A DNA stretch of 15,941 nucleotides, taken from assembly GCA_002293105.1 (NCBI GenBank), contig DBCP01000078.1, positions 4,743 to 20,683 on the forward strand, written 5' to 3'. Both the position numbers and the translations under genes were made by a program. The DNA is from Bacteroidetes bacterium UBA955 (lineage in GTDB: Bacteria; Bacteroidota; Bacteroidia; NS11-12g; UBA955). Shown piece after piece: positions 8,883-14,400 of this stretch. The notes beneath the pieces were generated by a model. That model ran no database searches. It had not been told where the DNA came from and saw only the letters and a program-made list of their open reading frames with translations. Within the stretch, counting starts at the first letter, position 1; every line of letters begins with the position of its first letter.

Positions 8883-10295
8883 TTATTTGCCTCGGCCCTG
8901 CACCATGATGAGTACAGTGTAAAGCATGATTTTGAAATCCAGACCAAGCGACATGTTTTCGAGATACAAAATATCGTACTTCATGCGATCGATCATTTCT
9001 TCCACATTGGACGCGTAGCCATATTTGATTTGGCCCCAACTAGTAATGCCGGGTTTGATTCTGTGAAGCCGCTGATAAATGGGGGCTTTTGCCACGATTT
9101 GATCTTTGAAAAATTCTCTTTCTGGCCTTGGACCCACTAAGCTCATTTGACCCATGAAAACATTGAAAAACTGTGGCAGTTCATCCAACCTACTTTGGCG
9201 TAAAAATACACCAATACGCGTTCTTCGATCGTCTTCGTCGTGGCTTAACTGCGGGCCATTGGCTTCGGCGTCAATGCGCATCGAACGGAACTTAATGATG
9301 TTAAATAACTTTCCCTTCAATCCGATTCTTGGCTGTGTGAAGAAAATCGGACCTTTGGAATCAAACTTTACCAAAAGCGCCAACAACAAAAACACAGGAG
9401 AAAGCAGGATTAATGCAACGGCAGAGGCCAAAATATCAATCAGTCGCTTTAAAACTTTCTGCCAAGTAGGCATTACCTCAAAATCTACTTCCACCAACAT
9501 CGCCCCCAAGATGTTGTTCATTTTTACCATCCCCAACACCAAACTATACTGGTCGGGCATAATTTTCAGGTGGATGTCTTCGTTTTGAACACAATCGATA
9601 ATGGCTGTAATTTGCTCGTTTTCACCTGTTTCTGTACACAGGATAATATCCTCAACCTCATGATCACGGATCAACTGGGGAAGATCTTGCCAATCGCCCA
9701 GGATTCTGGCTCCAACCTCTTTCAACGAACAATCGTCCTGAATTTTTACAAATCCTTTGATGAAGAACCCTTCAGATTTTTTTGCCGAATTCAGTTCCTG
9801 GTAAAGGTTCAAAGCCCGTTCACCACAGCCTACAATCAACGTATTATAGCCCCAGACGCGATTTTTGACATTGTGGATGGTCTTGGTAACAACCGCCAAA
9901 CGAAACAAGAGGGTGGCACTGAAATGAAATCCGAAAAGGGTAGCCACACTCAAGTAATAATCCCGGTAATCAGAAATACTATCGTCCAATATCAGGGTGA
10001 AAAACAAGAACAATACCCCAATCACAGAAACGTTGAAAGTGTGTTGTAATTCTTTGAGTCGACTTCTTCTAAAAATGTAATTATAATACCCCGAAACACC
10101 ATACAAGATTACCCAAAAAAGAGGGACGATAATTATCCCTAACCAAAGGTTATCGTCGTGGTTGATCGGAATTTCATAGCCGTGTTTACTCGCTTCAATG
10201 TAGTTTTTACGGAAAAAGAACAGACCCAACCAACTGATGGTTGCAGCCAACCAATCGACAAAAAAGTGTAGGGCGATTCTCCGGGTTTTATTCAT
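8883..10295 (-). CDS. Undecaprenyl-phosphate sugar-phosphate transferase (WcaJ/WbaP-type)
   Basis: This polytopic membrane enzyme moves a sugar-1-phosphate from a nucleotide sugar to polyprenyl phosphate, starting exopolysaccharide or O-antigen repeat units at the inner membrane. Its 470 residues show four N-terminal membrane segments (about 8-28, 50-68, 90-105, 115-133) and a cytoplasmic Rossmann-like domain with NTLIVGCGERA at 151-161. A re-entrant hydrophobic helix follows at about 286-310, and then the catalytic domain: KFRSMR at 335-340, LDELPQF at 370-376 with the family Asp-Glu pair (371-372), SLVGPRPER at 385-393 and KPGITSWGQIKYGY at 414-427. All expected catalytic motifs are intact and the length is usual. 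It starts 2 bases after the lipoprotein stop, so the two are coupled. No other glycosyltransferase is in the window, so the polymer made is unknown. Confidence 0.93.
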   Translation of the reverse strand: MNKTRRIALHFFVDWLAATISWLGLFFFRKNYIEASKHGYEIPINHDDNLWLGIIIVPLFWVILYGVSGYYNYIFRRSRLKELQHTFNVSVIGVLFLFFTLILDDSISDYRDYYLSVATLFGFHFSATLLFRLAVVTKTIHNVKNRVWGYNTLIVGCGERALNLYQELNSAKKSEGFFIKGFVKIQDDCSLKEVGARILGDWQDLPQLIRDHEVEDIILCTETGENEQITAIIDCVQNEDIHLKIMPDQYSLVLGMVKMNNILGAMLVEVDFEVMPTWQKVLKRLIDILASAVALILLSPVFLLLALLVKFDSKGPIFFTQPRIGLKGKLFNIIKFRSMRIDAEANGPQLSHDEDDRRTRIGVFLRQSRLDELPQFFNVFMGQMSLVGPRPEREFFKDQIVAKAPIYQRLHRIKPGITSWGQIKYGYASNVEEMIDRMKYDILYLENMSLGLDFKIMLYTVLIMVQGRGK

Positions 10296-10297
10296 GC

Positions 10298-11200
10298 TTA
10301 CTTGAGATAACTCAAACGCAAATTATCGAACAATATTTCCCTGCCCGCCACCGAATTTGCGGGTTTGTTCACGTCGAAAAAGATTCTGATGCTTGTGTTC
10401 GCAGGTTGGTTGGTCAATTCGTAGACCAAATTCACATAAAATCGCTTCCATTTGCCACCCGTAGGATTGACGACCATGTAAGGTACCAATTCTGAGGTTG
10501 TTGGATTTTTACGCCTCAATGCCAGCTGAACCGGCAGGTCTGTTTTGATATCAAACTCGAAAAATACCGCACTTCCGTTCGTGGGCAAATCGGTGTATTC
10601 CAAAAAAGATCCTGCGTCAAAATACTTGGCAGTATCTGAATTTTCGAAGCAAAAGCGATAAACTTTGGATGGGCCTAAGAATTTGCCATCAAGGTCGAAT
10701 GGTCTAGTTGTGATTTCCGCAGTGTCTCCAGGGAATGGTGAGGGTAAAATGGGTATGAGGGTAGAATTGTTGTCCTCGAAATCCTCTATCCAACGAACCA
10801 CTGTGGCTGCTCGGTGCTTGAAAGAAGGTACAATCGTTTGGGTAATACCTGCTGCCAAATTCAGGGTGTCGCGATACCCTTCCAATGGCGTGTAGAGTGA
10901 GAGGTTACTGCTACTACCATTGATAAACACAAGCGGAAAAATATCGATCTGTACTTTCCCCAATTTGTCGATGGGTATTTTACAAGGTAGTTCAAAATTT
11001 CCAATCAATTCTTGGTTCGCGAATACTTGAACACCTTTGATTTGATGAATTTCATTGCCGTTGGCCGGGTCGATGTTTAAATCGATGTTGTCTATGGCGA
11101 TGCGGGAGGGTATGCCATCATCGGCACTTTTGCACCCGAAATCAAGTACTACCAAAAACAAGAATAATCCTACGACGAGAAATTGGGCGATCGACCTCAC
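10298..11200 (-). CDS. Lipoprotein of unknown function with a C-terminal beta-rich domain
   Basis: A 300-residue protein of no family I recognise. The start is a GTG: an in-frame TAA at 11212-11210 excludes earlier starts and no ATG follows before the signal. Residues 5-21 are strongly hydrophobic and lead to Cys23 (DFGC), a plausible Bacteroidota lipobox, so it is probably a surface or periplasmic lipoprotein. Residues about 30-130 are beta-rich and hydrophilic. The part from about 165 to 295 reads like a jelly-roll carbohydrate-binding fold, with alternating strands, a GGKWKRFYVNL segment and a closing ILFDNLRLSYLK strand; this is inference from pattern, not recognised homology. Its stop lies 2 bases before the sugar-transferase start, suggesting a job in surface polysaccharide assembly or attachment. 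Confidence 0.82.
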   Translation of the reverse strand: MRSIAQFLVVGLFLFLVVLDFGCKSADDGIPSRIAIDNIDLNIDPANGNEIHQIKGVQVFANQELIGNFELPCKIPIDKLGKVQIDIFPLVFINGSSSNLSLYTPLEGYRDTLNLAAGITQTIVPSFKHRAATVVRWIEDFEDNNSTLIPILPSPFPGDTAEITTRPFDLDGKFLGPSKVYRFCFENSDTAKYFDAGSFLEYTDLPTNGSAVFFEFDIKTDLPVQLALRRKNPTTSELVPYMVVNPTGGKWKRFYVNLVYELTNQPANTSIRIFFDVNKPANSVAGREILFDNLRLSYLK

Positions 11201-11204
11201 CCTA

Positions 11205-11235
11205 CAAACTTAGCGGATTTTTCATTAGCAGAAAA
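11205..11235 (-). promoter_or_regulatory. Possible promoter abutting the lipoprotein GTG start
   Basis: On the minus strand TAAGTTTG (11212-11205) matches TAnnTTTG exactly and ends 4 bases before the GTG. Nineteen bases further upstream is TTTT (11235-11232), one mismatch from TTTG. The same arrangement, with a perfect -33, precedes pepP. If used, transcription would start at or almost at the start codon. Confidence 0.33.
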
Positions 11236-11237
11236 GA

Positions 11238-12200
11238 CTACAGGTCTTGGTATTTCCGCTGGATTTTCTCAATGGCCCATTCGCAGGTGTTACAAACCTC
11301 CAAGGCGTGCTCCAAATGAGTGAGGGGGGAAAGGTTCTGTGCGATGTTCTCGTGGAAGTTTCGCAGTTCCATTTTCCAGGTATCGAAAGGCATTACCTGT
11401 CGCTCAATTTTAATCAATTCAGGAGGCAATTCTGGGTGGTCGAAATCAGCCGATAAGCTCAATTGTTCAGCGTGCTCAGCCTTCCGGTACTCCACCAATT
11501 CATGGTTGCTGAAATTCAATAAAAACAAGCGATCCTGTTGGAATATCTTCAATCCATACGTGCCTGGCTCCATGGCCCTACCTGCTGAAATTTGGGCGAT
11601 GGCATCGTTGTCGAACTCCAAATGAATGTTCAACAAATCGGTTTGTTTACCAAAAAGAAACATCGGTCTTGCGGAGATGGATCGCACACGTGACGACATC
11701 GTGCGTTGGATGAGATCAATTTCTTGGAACAAATGTGTGTGCATCCATTCGGCGAACTCGCCAGCCATCGGTGGATGACAGTGTTTTTCCAATTTGATGT
11801 ATCGGGGCTTTTTGACCAGCTGAAGGGCAGAGGTAAACAATGGTTTATTGTGTAATACATTGCCAATCTGAACCACTACGCCCGACTCTCTCCGGAATTT
11901 TAACAATTGTTCCAGTTCTCCTGAATTGAAATGTCTGTATCCATCGAAGAATAAGTGCTTTCCCAATTTTACGAGGTGACAAACAACTTCGAATGGCAGG
12001 TTTTTTACATGTCGATCAATAAAAAAGACTTCTCCCAATGCCGCAATCTCAAGGGCAAACATCATTTCGCCCAACATAGAATAGTTGTTGCTATCGTCCG
12101 GATCAACAAAGCCAACCAACTCGAAACCCTCCACCGTATTGAGAAGGTGCTCGAAAATTTCTGCTTTTCTTTTCGATCCAATGATAACTGCTTTTCTCAT
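11238..12200 (-). CDS. Degenerate Gfo/Idh/MocA-fold oxidoreductase-like protein
   Basis: A 320-residue protein with the outline of the Gfo/Idh/MocA family (NAD(P)-dependent sugar or inositol dehydrogenases) but lacking its key residues. The first strand reads VIIGSKRKAEIFEHLL, so only the first glycine (Gly8) of the dinucleotide-binding GxGxxG loop remains. GFVDPDD at 30-36 matches the second strand with its acidic residue. GKHLFFDGY at 80-88 aligns with the usual GKHVFVEKP, replacing the catalytic lysine by glycine and the proline by tyrosine. The C-terminal domain is recognisable (EWMHTHLFQEIDLIQ near 152-166, the region that holds the family's substrate histidine). It is probably a binding or structural protein rather than a dehydrogenase (inference). 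It has its own predicted promoter and is followed after 37 bases by the lipoprotein gene. Confidence 0.8.
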   Translation of the reverse strand: MRKAVIIGSKRKAEIFEHLLNTVEGFELVGFVDPDDSNNYSMLGEMMFALEIAALGEVFFIDRHVKNLPFEVVCHLVKLGKHLFFDGYRHFNSGELEQLLKFRRESGVVVQIGNVLHNKPLFTSALQLVKKPRYIKLEKHCHPPMAGEFAEWMHTHLFQEIDLIQRTMSSRVRSISARPMFLFGKQTDLLNIHLEFDNDAIAQISAGRAMEPGTYGLKIFQQDRLFLLNFSNHELVEYRKAEHAEQLSLSADFDHPELPPELIKIERQVMPFDTWKMELRNFHENIAQNLSPLTHLEHALEVCNTCEWAIEKIQRKYQDL

Positions 12201-12205
12201 GTTCC

Positions 12206-12213
12206 TACATTTG
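12206..12213 (+). promoter_or_regulatory. Possible -7 element for pcm
   Basis: TACATTTG is an exact TAnnTTTG match in the 73-base divergent gap, 60 bases before the pcm ATG. No TTTG/TTG is found at the right distance upstream, which would lie inside the Gfo/Idh-like gene. Weak support. Confidence 0.25.
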
Positions 12214-12223
12214 TAGTTCGATG

Positions 12224-12255
12224 CAAAGATTCATGAAACGCATTTCTACAGCAAA
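12224..12255 (-). promoter_or_regulatory. Predicted promoter for the Gfo/Idh-like gene and its followers
   Basis: On the minus strand: TTTG (12255-12252), 20-base spacer, AATCTTTG (12231-12224), seven of eight to TAnnTTTG allowing for the two free positions. A transcript would start near 12217, leaving a leader of roughly 17 bases before the ATG at 12200. This is the best candidate for expressing the run of six minus-strand genes that ends with the TolC-type channel. Confidence 0.42.
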
Positions 12256-12273
12256 TTGGGTTTTTAACAGGGG

Positions 12274-12939
12274 ATGAAAAAGACAGATTTAATAGACACA
12301 TTGATACACCAAGGACAGCGAAAGCGGTTGGTCGATGAACTCCGAAAAAAAGGGATTCAGTCTGAATCGGTCTTATCGGCGATGAATTCAGTGCCCCGAC
12401 AATGGTTTTTCCCAAAAGATTTCGAGCATTTTGTGTATCGTGATGCGGCGTTTCCCATTGATCATGGACAAACCATATCTCAGCCATACACAGTGGCTTA
12501 TCAGTCGCAATTGTTAGGGATAGACCGTGGGGCAAAAGTATTGGAAATAGGCACGGGGAGTGGTTACCAAGCCGCGGTTTTGTTGGCGATGGGCGCCGAA
12601 GTATACAGCGTAGAATACATTCTGCCCTTACTAAAAACGGCCAGTGAGGTGTTCAAGGCAATGGGCTCTAAAATTCAATTGTTTCATGGCGATGGAACCC
12701 TGGGATTGCCTACACATGCACCGTTTGATGCCATTGTAGTAACCGCCGGCGCACCTGCCGTCCCTGATACCTACATTCAGCAATTGAGTATCGGAGGGAG
12801 GCTCGTGATTCCTGTGGGCGATCAAACCGATGAACAAAAAATGATGCGCATCACCAAAATATCTAACACACAGACCAAAACTGAAATTCTACAGGATTGC
12901 AAATTCGTGCCCCTGAAAGGTTCGCTGGGTTGGAAGTAA
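12274..12939 (+). CDS. pcm: Protein-L-isoaspartate O-methyltransferase
   Basis: It repairs age-damaged proteins by methylating L-isoaspartyl residues with S-adenosylmethionine, in the cytoplasm. The protein has 221 residues, a normal length. The family signatures are complete: VPRQWFFP near 40-47, PIDHGQTISQPYTV at 61-74 (substrate-side loop), the SAM-binding VLEIGTGSGYQAAVL at 89-103, an acidic residue after the next strand (VYSVE, 110-114), HGDGTLG at 138-144, FDAIVVTAGAPAVP at 151-164 and the closing FVPLKGSLGW. The ATG is preceded immediately by GGGG, too close for an effective Shine-Dalgarno. It is divergent from the Gfo/Idh-like gene and converges on pepP with a 16-base gap. Confidence 0.96.
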   Translation: MKKTDLIDTLIHQGQRKRLVDELRKKGIQSESVLSAMNSVPRQWFFPKDFEHFVYRDAAFPIDHGQTISQPYTVAYQSQLLGIDRGAKVLEIGTGSGYQAAVLLAMGAEVYSVEYILPLLKTASEVFKAMGSKIQLFHGDGTLGLPTHAPFDAIVVTAGAPAVPDTYIQQLSIGGRLVIPVGDQTDEQKMMRITKISNTQTKTEILQDCKFVPLKGSLGWK

Positions 12940-12955
12940 CGCTAGGGTAGTTGAA

Positions 12956-14242
12956 TTATCGATTCATCAACGATTCAATTTCGTCAACTTCGATGGGGAA
13001 TCCATCCATTAAGTCAATGACGCCGTTGTTTGTAATCACAACATCATTTTCAATGCGAATCCCCAATCCTTCTTCAGGAATGTAGATGCCTGGCTCTACC
13101 GTTACCACATTGTTTACATCTAGGTTCTCCCATCGATGCATCACATCGTGTACATCCAATCCTAAGTGGTGGCTGGTGCCATGCATATAATATTTCAGAT
13201 GAGCCTTCGGGTTGGCTTTTACTTCATCTGCCGTTAGCAATTTGAGTTTGATCAACTCTTCCGACATGATTTTGCAAACCTCTTCATGGTACACAGGCAA
13301 ACTCACACCTGGCTTGAGGAGTTTTTTTGCCTCGCGCTGAACAAACAATACCGCGTTATAAACTTCTTTCTGTCGTGCACTGAAACGACCATTCACGGGA
13401 ATGCAGCGCGATAAATCGCCGTTGTAATTGCCATACTCTGCGCCAAAATCCAATAACAATAGATCCCCATCTTTACATTGTTTGTTGTTTTCAATGTAAT
13501 GCAATACACACGCACTTTTTCCACTGGCAATGATGGGGTCGAAAGCAAAACCACGACTGCGATTTCTGACGAATTCATGGATTAACTCGGCCTCAATTTC
13601 ATACTCCCAAACACCCGGTTTTACAAATCCTAACAAACGCTCAAATCCCTTTTTTGTTATTGCGATGGCTTCTTTCAACTGAGCAATTTCCTCGGTTTCT
13701 TTGCGCATTCTCAGATTGGCAAGAATGGGTGCTGAACGCTTAAGTTGGTGCGCAGGGTATTTGGCTTTAATCTCTTGAGCAAACCGCAAACTGGCATAGG
13801 AAACTTTGTCGGTGAACCGATCGTTTTCATTTAAATTTAAGTAAATAAAATCGGACAATAAAAATGCAGCATGGATGGTCTTCCAAAATTCATGGTACCA
13901 AAAAACTTTCGAAATTCCGGACACTTCAAACACTTGATTGGGATTCAATCGAGCGCCATCCCAAATCGCAATTTGTTCGCTGGTCTCCTTGACAAAAACC
14001 ATTTCGCGGTACAGCGGATTGGGACAGTCGGGGAAAAGCACCAAAATGGTGTCTTCTTGATCAATACCTGTGAGATAATAGATGTCTGATTGCTGTCGAA
14101 AACTGAAATACGCATCCCCGTTTCTAGGAACTTCATCGTTGCTATGGAAAATAGCAATACCTCCCGAAACCATTGATTTCGCGAACTTCTGGCGATTCTT
14201 AACAAACAATTGGGCATTGGGGTTGCTGTATTTGGCATTCAT
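12956..14242 (-). CDS. pepP: Xaa-Pro aminopeptidase (PepP type, M24B)
   Basis: A dinuclear-metal (usually manganese) peptidase that removes the N-terminal residue from peptides with proline in second position; cytoplasmic. Its 428 residues comprise an AMP_N domain (about 8-140, with FRQQSDIYYLTGIDQ at 48-62) and the pita-bread catalytic domain (about 180-428). The five metal ligands are all visible: Asp265 (LLLDFGAEY), Asp276 (YNGDLSR), His358 (HGTSHHLGLDVHD), Glu383 (TVEPGIYIP) and Glu398 (IRIENDVV). Supporting histidines 354 and 365 are also present, so it should be active. The start gives the usual short lead before LFVKNRQKF; a strong predicted promoter ends 5 bases before this ATG, implying a leaderless or nearly leaderless mRNA. 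No signal peptide. Confidence 0.96.
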   Translation of the reverse strand: MNAKYSNPNAQLFVKNRQKFAKSMVSGGIAIFHSNDEVPRNGDAYFSFRQQSDIYYLTGIDQEDTILVLFPDCPNPLYREMVFVKETSEQIAIWDGARLNPNQVFEVSGISKVFWYHEFWKTIHAAFLLSDFIYLNLNENDRFTDKVSYASLRFAQEIKAKYPAHQLKRSAPILANLRMRKETEEIAQLKEAIAITKKGFERLLGFVKPGVWEYEIEAELIHEFVRNRSRGFAFDPIIASGKSACVLHYIENNKQCKDGDLLLLDFGAEYGNYNGDLSRCIPVNGRFSARQKEVYNAVLFVQREAKKLLKPGVSLPVYHEEVCKIMSEELIKLKLLTADEVKANPKAHLKYYMHGTSHHLGLDVHDVMHRWENLDVNNVVTVEPGIYIPEEGLGIRIENDVVITNNGVIDLMDGFPIEVDEIESLMNR

Positions 14243-14247
14243 GGTTA

Positions 14248-14278
14248 CAAACTTATCCCAATAATTACTGAAAACAAA
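14248..14278 (-). promoter_or_regulatory. Predicted Bacteroidota promoter for pepP, abutting its start codon
   Basis: On the minus strand: TTTG (14278-14275), a 19-base spacer, TAAGTTTG (14255-14248), an exact consensus match in both boxes. Only five bases separate it from the ATG at 14242, so the predicted transcription start falls at or next to the A of the start codon. Confidence 0.6.
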
Positions 14279-14311
14279 ACGCTGTAGAATTCTAGTATTT
14301 GCATGTTTTAT

Positions 14312-14342
14312 TTTGGGATTTTGGCCAAAAAACTTATTTTTG
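14312..14342 (+). promoter_or_regulatory. Predicted Bacteroidota promoter for the large surface protein
   Basis: TTTG (14312-14315), a 19-base spacer and TATTTTTG (14335-14342), exact in both boxes and identical in geometry to the divergent pepP promoter. A transcript would begin near 14347-14349 and carry a leader of about 50 bases. A strong promoter suits an abundant exported protein. Confidence 0.6.
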
Positions 14343-14347
14343 GGGCA

Positions 14348-14369
14348 ACAGAATTGAAAAACAATTTGT
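14348..14369 (+). other. Possible 5' stem-loop in the surface-protein mRNA leader
   Basis: ACA-G-AATTG (14348-14356) can pair with CAATT-TGT (14362-14369) around an AAAAA loop: eight base pairs with one bulged G. It would lie at the very 5' end of the predicted transcript. Outer TGGGG (14341-14345) and CCCCA (14376-14380) could extend it, but the first arm probably precedes the transcription start. Fold strength is modest. Confidence 0.33.
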
Positions 14370-14400
14370 CAATTACCCCAAGAACACAACATCTATTCGT

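Noticed and set aside
8843..8947. Upstream extension of the ABC membrane protein to ATG 8947
   Set aside because: It would overlap the conserved end of the sugar-transferase gene and its residues do not look like an exporter N-terminus.
12940..12955. Terminator between convergent pcm and pepP (and likewise 3004-3018 between the permease gene and gyrB)
   Set aside because: The gaps are only 15-16 bases and no stem with a T-run is visible; any terminator would lie in coding sequence.
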